NCBI GenBank assembly: GCA_021781255.1
Contig: JAJXXG010000708.1
Location: 1-6,879 of the forward strand
DNA from: Acidobacteriota bacterium
GTDB lineage: Bacteria; Acidobacteriota; Terriglobia; Terriglobales; Acidobacteriaceae
Direction: 5' to 3'
DNA length: 6,879 nt
Part shown: positions 1 through 4,875 of the stretch, one piece after another
How positions within the stretch are numbered: the stretch's first letter is position 1
Layout of the letters: every line of letters starts with the position of its first letter
The notes under the pieces: model-generated
What the model was told of the DNA's origin: nothing
Databases searched by the model: none
What the model saw: only the letters and a program-made list of their open reading frames with translations
Translations under genes and position numbers: made by a program

Positions 1-73
1 CCAGCTTCTCGATCTCTTTGAGTTTTTCTCTGCGCAGCTCAAAGAGATTCTGTTCAAACTCCGAGTCGAACAC
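1..73 (-). CDS. lysS: N-terminal fragment of probable lysyl-tRNA synthetase
   Basis: Reading the minus strand from a GTG at 73-71 gives 24 codons, MFDSEFEQNLFELRREKLKE followed by IEKL, and the frame then leaves the window. An AAGGA Shine-Dalgarno sits 7 nt before this GTG, which decides the start; the frame is also open further upstream, so the start is not fully proven. The L-R-R-E-K-L pattern after an acidic, helical lead-in matches the N-terminal helix that precedes the anticodon-binding OB domain in class II lysyl-tRNA synthetases (E. coli has a similar R-R-E-K-L). The full enzyme would charge tRNA-Lys in the cytoplasm. Only this helix is visible, so identity rests on a short motif; another coiled-coil N-terminus cannot be excluded. 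The gene is divergent from the atp cluster. Confidence 0.5.
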   Translation of the reverse strand, partial: MFDSEFEQNLFELRREKLKEIEKL

Positions 74-111
74 GTGTTTTTCCTTCGCCGTTCGTCGTTT
101 CAGGGTCCAAC

Positions 112-131
112 CGCCAGTATACCGGCTGGCG
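112..131 (-). promoter_or_regulatory. Candidate -10 box inside an operator-like inverted repeat
   Basis: On the minus strand TATACT (positions 121-116, five of six matches to TATAAT) lies about 43 bp before the GTG at 73. It is embedded in the perfect inverted repeat CGCCAG (112-117) / CTGGCG (126-131). No convincing -35 hexamer is seen 16-18 bp upstream. It could be the promoter of the minus-strand lysS-like gene, with a repressor or activator site overlapping the -10. This is an inference from spacing and symmetry only. Confidence 0.25.
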
Positions 132-228
132 AATGCGAAGTTGGCGAAGCCAGGACGGGGTGCGGGTAAACGCACCATAGCATCAAGGACCAAAAAGACA
201 GCGAACGCAGCAAGGGGAAAAGCAGCAG

Positions 229-345
229 GGGCTGAAGCCCTCACTCATTATGCGGCCTTTGACGGCACGGCTGAAGCCATGCCCTGGTTACAAACCCGCC
301 TCCGATGGAGTTTTTTGCAAGCTCGAAAGCCGTGCCCTGGTTTCA
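229..345. repeat. Bipartite palindromic repeat, copy A, with duplicated half
   Basis: The first stem is GGGCT-GA-AGCCC (229-240). After 23 nt comes a second stem, GGCACGGCT-GA-AGCCATGCC (264-283), with one C/A mismatch. The 19 nt at 274-292 recur at 327-345 with two differences, and the second copy AGCCGTGCC (328-336) pairs perfectly with 264-272. The same two-stem layout recurs at 2791-2844 and 2880-2953, so this is a dispersed repeat family. It lies in the divergent gap of about 350 bp between the lysS-like gene and atpZ. No further gene or clear atp promoter was seen in that gap. Confidence 0.7.
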
Positions 346-426
346 GTACGAGACGAAAAATCATGGTGCGTTTGCCCAGGCTGTATGCCTGTTCTCCGGG
401 CGCGGTATTCTTTTTGAGGAGTATCA

Positions 427-786
427 ATGGTCTACCATCGTCCCATCCCGGAGCGGAAGCGGCGCAGCAAGGCCGGCGACAGCACCCCGCCTCAACAAGC
501 CAAAGACGGGAATCCCCGGGAGCCCGGCCTCCTCAGCATCTGGGTACAGGCCGAAAAGATGATGCAAATTGCGCTAGTGCTTCCCTGTGCCGCCTTCGTT
601 GGCTGGCTGGCCGGCGCCTGGCTCGACAGTCACTTCCATCAATCCTGGATCGCTTTGGTGGGCATCGTCTTCGGCGGCGCCTCCGGGCTGGTGTACGCCA
701 TCCGGCTGGCGATCGCAGCGAGTAACGATCCCGCGATGCAGGACACCGACGAGAAGCGAAACGGAGGCTCGGGAACCCCATCATGA
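427..786 (+). CDS. atpZ: AtpZ/AtpI-family F0 accessory membrane protein
   Basis: This 119-residue protein has a basic, proline-rich N-terminal tail (about 1-42) and then two hydrophobic helices (about 46-66 and 73-97). They are joined by a short loop holding G-x-x-x-G and L-D motifs (GAWLD at 63-67, GIVFGGASG at 79-87). That is the hallmark of the AtpZ family (Pfam AtpI-like, PF09527), known as small companions of F0F1-ATP synthase implicated in c-ring assembly or Mg2+/Ca2+ supply. The ATG at 427 has a GAGGAG Shine-Dalgarno five nt upstream. The stop overlaps the next ATG (ATGA at 783-786), so translation is probably coupled to the AtpI-like gene. It is the first gene of the F0 cluster. The long cytoplasmic tail is less conserved and may be disordered. 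Confidence 0.8.
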   Translation: MVYHRPIPERKRRSKAGDSTPPQQAKDGNPREPGLLSIWVQAEKMMQIALVLPCAAFVGWLAGAWLDSHFHQSWIALVGIVFGGASGLVYAIRLAIAASNDPAMQDTDEKRNGGSGTPS

Positions 787-1196
787 GTGAAGAAACCCAC
801 GCCGTGACAGGCCTGACTGACGAGGCCCTGCAAGCCCTGCTTGAACGAGCGATACGTATCACCGTGGTAATTGGCCTGTTGGCCGCGCTGGCCGTCTGGA
901 TTGCCGCGGGCTGGCGCAACGCGGCCATGCTGGCTACGGGCGCAGCGATTTCGACCGCCAGTATCTACGAGTGGCGGCGGCTCATCCGCTTTCTTAACTC
1001 CAAATTGGACCAGAAACAGGCACCCAAGGGCACGATCGTCTCGATGGTTTTCTTTGTGCTCAGGCTCACAGTTTTCGCTGTGGTCATTTATGGTAGCCTG
1101 AAATGTTTCCGGGGTTCTGTAGTGTCTCTCCTCTGCGGCCTTGGGCTGGCGGTTCTGGCCATGGTTTGGGAGGCGTTACGTCTGCTTCGCGACTGA
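783..1196 (+). CDS. atpI: ATP synthase subunit I-like protein (AtpI)
   Basis: The product is 137 residues with four predicted membrane helices at about 24-43, 46-62, 85-106 and 111-133. A basic cytoplasmic linker (about 64-83, with W-R-R, K and Q-K residues) separates the two hairpins. This four-helix layout fits the ATP-synt_I family (PF03899). Members are encoded just ahead of atpB and assist assembly of the c-ring; they are usually not essential. The family is poorly conserved, so the call rests mainly on topology, length and position between atpZ and atpB. The start ATG overlaps the atpZ stop by 4 nt; no separate strong ribosome-binding site is needed. A 69-75 nt gap follows before atpB. 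A generic small membrane protein is the alternative, but context argues against it. Confidence 0.7.
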   Translation: MSEETHAVTGLTDEALQALLERAIRITVVIGLLAALAVWIAAGWRNAAMLATGAAISTASIYEWRRLIRFLNSKLDQKQAPKGTIVSMVFFVLRLTVFAVVIYGSLKCFRGSVVSLLCGLGLAVLAMVWEALRLLRD

Positions 1197-1265
1197 AGCA
1201 TGGGGGTTCAACAGCCCGGCCAGTGCCCGGAATGAATTGACTTAAATCTTCAAAGCGGAGAGTTT

Positions 1266-1994
1266 GTGTTGATGCAGTTTCTAAACGACATCATAGGGGC
1301 ATGCCTGATCAAGCTCTATCAAGCAATCGGTTTTCACGCTGCGGACTCCACAAAGAACGTTGCGAAAGTCAGCGGTGCATTGGGATGGGAGCTTCTGGTC
1401 GCGGCGATCCTGATTGCGTTTTTCGTCATCGTGCGGCTGACTCTTTCAGTAGAGCGTCCCAATCCGGCGCAGCAGGTCGCGGAGATGATTCACGAAGGCA
1501 TTGGCGGCCTTGGAGAACAGATTATCGGTCACGGTTACGAGCGCTTCCAGGCCTTCGTCACCTGCGTCTTTCTCTTCATCCTGCTCAGTAATCTGCTGGG
1601 ACTGATCCCTGGCATTACAACACCGACCAGCCAACCTTGGGTGCCCCTCGGCATCGCAGTGCTCACTTTTCTCTATTACAACTTTCACGGCTTGCGCGTA
1701 CAGGGGCCGATGGGCTACCTGAAGCATTTCATGGGGCCGCTTCCCTGGCTGGCGCCGCTCATGTTCCCGATTGAGGTCGTCTCGCACCTCGCGCGCATGA
1801 TGTCGCTCACCATCCGTCTTTACGCCAACATGTTCGCCAGCGATCTGCTGACCGTGGTGTGGTTCTCGCTGATCCCGTTGGCTGTGCCCACGGTCTTTCT
1901 GGGCCTGCACTTTGTGGTTTCAATCATTCAGGCTTTCGTTTTCATGCTCCTGTCGATGATCTATCTGTCGATGGCGGTAGCACACGAACACTAA
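1266..1994 (+). CDS. atpB: F0F1-ATP synthase F0 subunit a
   Basis: This is the membrane stator subunit that provides the ion half-channels against the c-ring. It has 242 residues from the GTG at 1266; a TTG (1269) and an ATG (1272) follow in frame. GGAGAG at 1257-1262 is better spaced for the ATG (9 nt) than for the GTG (3 nt), so the true start is probably 1272. Numbering from 1266, the essential arginine is R184 in SLTIRLYANMFASD (E. coli R210), with N188. D193, H215 and Q222 align with E. coli E219, H245 and Q252, so the polar channel set is present. The QPW segment near 123-125, FPIEVVSHLAR at 167-177 and the C-terminal IIQAFVFMLLSMIYLSMA block are typical. Five to six hydrophobic helices are visible and the length is normal. 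No atpF lies next to it, which is unusual. Confidence 0.96.
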   Translation: MLMQFLNDIIGACLIKLYQAIGFHAADSTKNVAKVSGALGWELLVAAILIAFFVIVRLTLSVERPNPAQQVAEMIHEGIGGLGEQIIGHGYERFQAFVTCVFLFILLSNLLGLIPGITTPTSQPWVPLGIAVLTFLYYNFHGLRVQGPMGYLKHFMGPLPWLAPLMFPIEVVSHLARMMSLTIRLYANMFASDLLTVVWFSLIPLAVPTVFLGLHFVVSIIQAFVFMLLSMIYLSMAVAHEH

Positions 1995-1998
1995 AGGC

Positions 1999-2267
1999 AG
2001 CTATTGGCCTTTAGCTATTCGCTTTTAGCTGGCGTGCGGGGGAACTGACATCCCGGTTCCCGCAGGAAGAGCTAAAGGCGCAAAAAGATTCCGCCGGAGG
2101 GCGCTTCCGCTCCGGACAAACGGACGGCCGCAAGCGTGAGGGGGCCAAAGGCGCGAAGGCAGCCTTTAGCAATCAGATCTTAGTCTTTAGCTTGTTTGCG
2201 GGCAAGCCAGGTTCGAAGGCTTCCCATGACAGGGCTAATGGCTAAAAGCTAAGAGCTAAAAGCTGGT
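1999..2267. repeat. Inverted heptamer arrays filling the atpB-atpE gap
   Basis: The 336-bp gap between atpB and atpE holds no gene. At its left are heptamers AGCTATT-GGCCTTT-AGCTATT-CGCTTTT-AGCTGGC (1999-2033). At its right is the opposite strand version, GGCTAAT-GGCTAAA-AGCTAAG-AGCTAAA-AGCTGGT (2233-2267). The two arrays are imperfect reverse complements over about 33 nt, and lone units occur between them (AGCTAAAGGCG near 2070, TCTTTAGCTTG near 2180). Two further short stems lie inside: TGCGGG/CCCGCA near 2035-2065 and CCGGAG (2094-2099)/CTCCGG (2110-2115). If transcribed, the whole gap could fold into one long hairpin between the subunit a and c reading frames. Confidence 0.75.
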
Positions 2268-2330
2268 TTCCTGCCGGCACGGTGAGCTTCAACCACCCAC
2301 TGGCGGCCAATCTCGGGAAGCAGGAGAACT

Positions 2331-2627
2331 ATGCGGAAACTTCAATATGTATTTATGGTCCTGGCAGTTTTGTGCTCTGCCGTTCCGGTCTTTGCGGATA
2401 GCGGCAGCGCTGCTGTCAGTCTGATTCCCATCGGCGCCGGCCTTGGAATGGGCCTCGCCGCCGGGTTGTGCGGTATGGGTCAAGGCAAGGCTGTTGGTTC
2501 GGCCGTCGAGGCGCTGGCCCGCAATCCGGGAACCCGCGCCGGCATCATGCTGTTTCTGGTGCTCGGCCTGGCCTTCATCGAGTCCCTCACCCTCTTCACA
2601 ATGGTGATCGTATTCGCCAAGATGTAA
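2331..2627 (+). CDS. atpE: F0F1-ATP synthase F0 subunit c with N-terminal signal peptide
   Basis: This is the proteolipid that forms the rotating c-ring. It has 98 residues, longer than the usual 75-85. Residues 1-22 look like a signal peptide: K3 near the N-terminus, a hydrophobic core, and a V-F-A cleavage site before D23. Removal would leave a normal-sized 76-residue c subunit. Helix 1 is glycine-rich (GAGLGMGLAAGLCGMG, 35-50); the polar loop ARNP is at 63-66; helix 2 carries the ion-binding carboxylate E84 in LAFIESLTLF. Q51 aligns with the glutamine of Q-type c subunits and S85 follows the glutamate, which resembles part of the Na+-type ligand set. L86 and F89 stand where Na+ enzymes have Thr and Tyr. 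AGGAG at 2322-2326 precedes the ATG. It is separated from atpB by a repeat-filled gap and followed by a terminator. Confidence 0.95.
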   Translation: MRKLQYVFMVLAVLCSAVPVFADSGSAAVSLIPIGAGLGMGLAAGLCGMGQGKAVGSAVEALARNPGTRAGIMLFLVLGLAFIESLTLFTMVIVFAKM

Positions 2628-2643
2628 GCTGTATTTCAATATG

Positions 2644-2679
2644 AAAAGCGGCCTATCCTTCCGGACAGGCCGCTTTTTT
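2644..2679 (+). terminator. Rho-independent terminator after atpE
   Basis: A perfect 11-bp stem, AAAAGCGGCCT (2644-2654) and AGGCCGCTTTT (2667-2677), has a 12-nt loop that can itself pair (TCC/GGA) and ends in a run of six Ts (2674-2679). It begins 16 nt after the atpE stop codon. This closes the F0 transcription unit and shows that no further atp genes follow in the same transcript. Confidence 0.92.
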
Positions 2680-2729
2680 CACGAGCGAGTTTCAAAAACA
2701 ATTCTGCTCCGCAGTGCAGAAATTCCTCA

Positions 2730-2769
2730 GGGGCTAAGGCCCTTCCAGACTGCTGACAAAGTTCAGCAG
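2730..2769. repeat. Two short hairpin palindromes downstream of atpE
   Basis: GGGCT-AA-GGCCC (2731-2742, one G.U pair) resembles the first stem of the bipartite repeat family but lacks the second stem. It is followed by a different hairpin, CTGCTGA (2750-2756) and TCAGCAG (2763-2769), with a six-nt loop and a perfect 7-bp stem. They form the left end of the repeat array between convergent genes. No T-run follows, so terminator function is not indicated. Confidence 0.55.
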
Positions 2770-2790
2770 AAGTCGAAAATACATCCCTCG

Positions 2791-2870
2791 GCGGCTAAAG
2801 CCGCGCTCATTTTGCGAGGTTTGCGGCACGAGTAAACTCGTGCCCTTTCAAAACAGCGGGTTTTTTCAGC
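2791..2870. repeat. Bipartite palindromic repeat, copy B
   Basis: The first stem is GCGGCT-AA-AGCCGC (2791-2804, perfect 6 bp). After 20 nt comes the second stem, GGCACGAGTAAACTCGTGCC (2825-2844), a perfect 9-bp stem with an AA loop. A CTTTCAAAACAGCGGG tail and a run of six Ts (2861-2866) follow. This is the cleanest copy in the window and defines the family layout: stem 1 with a GCT-AA-AGC core, about 20 nt of spacer, a stem starting GGCAC, and a CTTTCAA tail. Confidence 0.75.
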
Positions 2871-2879
2871 GACTTGCAT

Positions 2880-2960
2880 GGGCTAAAGTCCCTCGTTTTA
2901 TAGCCGTTCTTCGGCACGCGACCCACCCACAGGGCGGGTTCCCCGGCCGTGCCCTTTCAA
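2880..2960. repeat. Bipartite palindromic repeat, copy C, with expanded second stem
   Basis: GGGCT-AA-AGTCCC (2880-2892, one bulged T) is followed by exactly 20 nt and then GGCACG (2913-2918) / CGTGCC (2948-2953). Between these arms lies an extra, partly self-complementary insert, ACCCACCC (2921-2928) / GGGCGGGT (2932-2939). A CCTTTCAAGG tail follows, matching the CTTTCAA of copy B. The order and spacing match copy B, so it belongs to the same family with a longer second hairpin. It lies 60 bp beyond the 3' end of the minus-strand gene at 3012. Confidence 0.65.
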
Positions 2961-3011
2961 GGCTGATTGACGCAGCCGGTTTTGGTTCCCGATTTTCTTC
3001 GTCCATGGTTT

Positions 3012-3893
3012 TTACTGGCCGGCGCGCAGCATCTCAATCGCCTTCTGGTACCGCACACCCAACGGCAGCGGTGCAAAGTGCGTCTCTTCCTGAGTGGTGT
3101 CGAATGTACGGCTCTTAAAAACCACGCGTCCGCTCATCTTCATCTGGAGCCGCACCGTCCGCCACAGGCCCTCGCCTACGTCGGCCTGCTCAACCACGAT
3201 CCAGCCGCCCTTGTTGAGCCGCCCCAGAATTCCCCAGCCAAAGTCCACGTCCTGCTGAACGTGACCCTCCAAACGAACCACCCGTTCGTGAGCGACGTCG
3301 ATCCACATCTCGCCGGTCATTGCGGGTAGAACTTGCGTTTCCAGGTCATGCGGAGAGAATTTTGGGTCGGGCCGGAAGGTGAATTTCTCCACCTCTCCCG
3401 CAGGTCCCTGGCCGGAGCCAGCATATTGATATACGAAAGCGCTGGGCAGCGCGCGCAGCACCTTCAAGACGCGCCCGGCGTCAGTGTCCTCAGCTTGCTT
3501 GCGATGCCGCTGCTTTCCGGGGTCGCTAAGGAGAGCGTCAAGCCGCGCCTCTTCCTTCTGCTCGTCTTCAGGGCTCAGTGGCTGGTCGTTGATGGCAACC
3601 AGCCGCGCTACGTTGCCGTCCGTGGTCTCGTAAATCTCCTTGGTCGTGGTCAGGCGCGGGCTGGACTTGCGCAACTGGTAACGCATGGGGTGGCTTGCGT
3701 CCCGGGCAAACCGCAGCTCGTTGGCGAGCGCCCGAATTACCAGAGCCTGCGCCTGCGCTGGTGGCAGCGTGTCTCCGGTGCGGGAAGCGGGCTGCGCATT
3801 GCCGGTCGCTGGCTGCGAATTGACCGGAGCTGAACAGGGAAGCAGCAGGAGCAGGAAAAGGAATCGGCGCACACAGATTAGTTTAGCTGCCAA
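3012..3893 (-). CDS. Exported protein of unknown function
   Basis: No family is recognised with confidence. The 293-residue frame opens with TTG at 3893; a GTG at 3872 (residue 8) gives MRRFLFLLLLLPCSAPVNSQ, a better signal peptide, so 3872 is the preferred start. Neither has a clear Shine-Dalgarno site. Cleavage near NSQ is likely. The L-L-P-C sequence is not a good lipobox, although a lipoprotein cannot be ruled out. The mature part is soluble and highly charged: a helical region (about 45-65), an acidic/basic stretch with PLSPEDEQKEEARLD (104-118), and a beta-rich C-terminal half with alternating polar and aromatic residues (about 150-275). An LolA-like or outer-membrane-lipoprotein-sorting fold is possible from the strand pattern, but this is speculation. 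The 5' end abuts the 264-bp inverted-repeat element; the gene is convergent to atpE. Confidence 0.75.
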   Translation of the reverse strand: MAAKLICVRRFLFLLLLLPCSAPVNSQPATGNAQPASRTGDTLPPAQAQALVIRALANELRFARDASHPMRYQLRKSSPRLTTTKEIYETTDGNVARLVAINDQPLSPEDEQKEEARLDALLSDPGKQRHRKQAEDTDAGRVLKVLRALPSAFVYQYAGSGQGPAGEVEKFTFRPDPKFSPHDLETQVLPAMTGEMWIDVAHERVVRLEGHVQQDVDFGWGILGRLNKGGWIVVEQADVGEGLWRTVRLQMKMSGRVVFKSRTFDTTQEETHFAPLPLGVRYQKAIEMLRAGQ

Positions 3894-3901
3894 AGGCCTT
3901 A

Positions 3902-4165
3902 GAGCCTGCTATTAACCTTCCCGCAACCTGCGTTGCGAGCGAAGATCGGAACAGTCGCCGGGGGCCCAGGAATTCCACCCCAGCGACAAAGACCTGTCGC
4001 CGGGGGCCCCACGGATTTTCGTCGCAACCCGGAGGGCTGGGGCCAATTTTCCCGATCGCGGTGTCGCTCGTCGCCAGGAGACACCCGGTATCCGTCGCTC
4101 CTCGCTCCTTGATATCGGAAAAATTGGCGCTCAGCGCAGGCCACGCGAAGGTTAATAACAGGCTC
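3902..4165. repeat. 264-bp nested inverted-repeat element (MITE-like or structured leader)
   Basis: The terminal inverted repeats are GAGCCTGCTATTAACCTTC (3902-3920) and GAAGGTTAATAACAGGCTC (4147-4165), 18 of 19 matching, with weaker complementarity out to about 38 nt per arm. Nested inside are CCAATTTTCCCGAT (4043-4056) against 4114-4127 (13 of 14), a central GGTGTC/GACACC hairpin (4060-4065/4080-4085), and a lateral 10-bp hairpin (3978-3987/3996-4005, one G.U). GTCGCCGGGGGCCC occurs twice, at 3954 and 3996, exactly 42 bp apart. No transposase, convincing coding frame or target-site duplication was found. It ends 9 nt from the first possible start of the minus-strand gene, so it would form that gene's leader and promoter region. 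Confidence 0.7.
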
Positions 4166-4250
4166 CAGGTTTTGTGCCACACGCCAAACGGCAGACGTCT
4201 CGTCGCTGTGACTTCCGTGTATTGAAATTGCACGCCTTAGCGCTAACGAA

Positions 4251-4280
4251 TTGAAGCAACATGGCCGGGTTGCGTATAGT
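4251..4280 (+). promoter_or_regulatory. Putative sigma70-type promoter for bactofilin
   Basis: TTGAAG (4251-4256, four of six to consensus) and TATAGT (4275-4280, five of six) are separated by 18 bp. They lie just beyond the right end of the inverted-repeat element and predict a transcript start near 4287 and a leader of about 140 nt before the ATG at 4430. Nothing else gene-like was seen between 4166 and 4429. This is a pattern match without experimental support. Confidence 0.4.
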
Positions 4281-4429
4281 TCGGGCAGGACCTCTCGCGT
4301 TTCCAGCCACACCGTGTCTCTGGGCAGAACGTTCCATTCGGCGCAAACCCCAGTGAGCGGCGGCGGAGCCGGAGAATTCGCGGCGTCAATCGGAATGCGG
4401 CAAAGGAGATCCACGGAAGGAACTAAACT

Positions 4430-4819
4430 ATGGCAGTGGATAACGCTCCTGCGCGCATCGGCAAGACCCTCGTGATCTGCGGTGAAGTGAAGGGCAGTGA
4501 AGACTTGATCGTGGATGGGCGGGTGGAAGGAACAGTCAGCCTCTCTGAGAGCCGGCTGACCATCGGTCCCCATGCAAATGTCGCCGCGGACCTTTCCGCC
4601 AAAGACGTGTTGGTTATGGGCCGGGTGCAGGGCAATATTGTGGCCAGCGGCCGGGTGGAACTGCGCGCCGGGTGCAACCTGGAGGGCGATATCCGCGCCC
4701 TTCGCCTCGCTGTCGAAGACAACGCCGTGTTCCGCGGCAAGGTGGATCTGACGCAGGCGGTATCCAGGCCGGCTGACAGCGCAAACGCACCGCGCACTGT
4801 TGGCATCTTCGAAGCTTAG
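4430..4819 (+). CDS. Bactofilin family cytoskeletal protein
   Basis: The product has 129 residues. Residues about 10-107 show the repeating pattern of short beta strands and turns with regularly spaced glycines and small hydrophobics (GEVKGSEDLIVDGRVEG at 18-34, MGRVQGNIVASG at 63-74, LEGDI at 84-88). This is the right-handed beta-helix of the bactofilin domain (PF04519, formerly DUF583). Known bactofilins polymerise without nucleotide into filaments. These are often membrane-associated and serve as scaffolds for cell-wall enzymes, stalk or shape determination, or chromosome positioning. Short tails at both ends, the C-terminal one proline/alanine-containing, fit the family, and the length is typical. 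AAGGA (4417-4421) lies eight nt before the ATG, and a second AAAGGAG lies further upstream. It likely heads a unit with the methyltransferase-like gene 56 nt downstream. No peptidase or MreB neighbour points to a specific role. Confidence 0.92.
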   Translation: MAVDNAPARIGKTLVICGEVKGSEDLIVDGRVEGTVSLSESRLTIGPHANVAADLSAKDVLVMGRVQGNIVASGRVELRAGCNLEGDIRALRLAVEDNAVFRGKVDLTQAVSRPADSANAPRTVGIFEA

Positions 4820-4829
4820 AAGGACGCTT

Positions 4830-4857
4830 CCGGGCAGCACCCTACGCACTTGCCCGG
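4830..4857 (+). promoter_or_regulatory. Hairpin in the bactofilin-methyltransferase junction
   Basis: CCGGGCA (4830-4836) and TGCCCGG (4851-4857) form a perfect 7-bp stem with a 14-nt loop, ending five nt before the GGGAGGG Shine-Dalgarno (4862-4868) of the next gene. No T-run follows, so it is not an intrinsic terminator. It could stabilise the upstream message or modulate initiation at the GTG at 4876. Confidence 0.4.
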
Positions 4858-4875
4858 CGGCGGGAGGGATTCAAG

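Noticed and set aside
406..411. TATTCT as a -10 box for atpZ
   Set aside because: It is only about 16 bp before the ATG and overlaps the approach to the Shine-Dalgarno; no -35 was found at proper spacing.
18..725. Long plus-strand frame of 235 codons
   Set aside because: It runs across the lysS-like start, the palindromic repeat and atpZ in another frame. Its composition is arginine/serine-rich without a family pattern, and no Shine-Dalgarno fits. It is a shadow of high-GC sequence.
2641..2835. Small plus-strand frame starting at ATG 2641
   Set aside because: Its first codons are the terminator stem and the rest reads through palindromic repeats. There is no ribosome-binding site.
2720..2960. 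CRISPR array
   Set aside because: The repeats are self-complementary hairpins of differing sequence with short, non-uniform spacing. There are no identical direct repeats with unique spacers and no cas genes.
3902..4165. Intact insertion sequence
   Set aside because: The terminal inverted repeats are present, but at 264 bp there is no room for a transposase. No matching target-site duplication is visible in the flanks.
3899..4849. Minus-strand frame of 316 codons
   Set aside because: It is antisense to the well-supported bactofilin and crosses the inverted-repeat element; there is no recognisable protein pattern.
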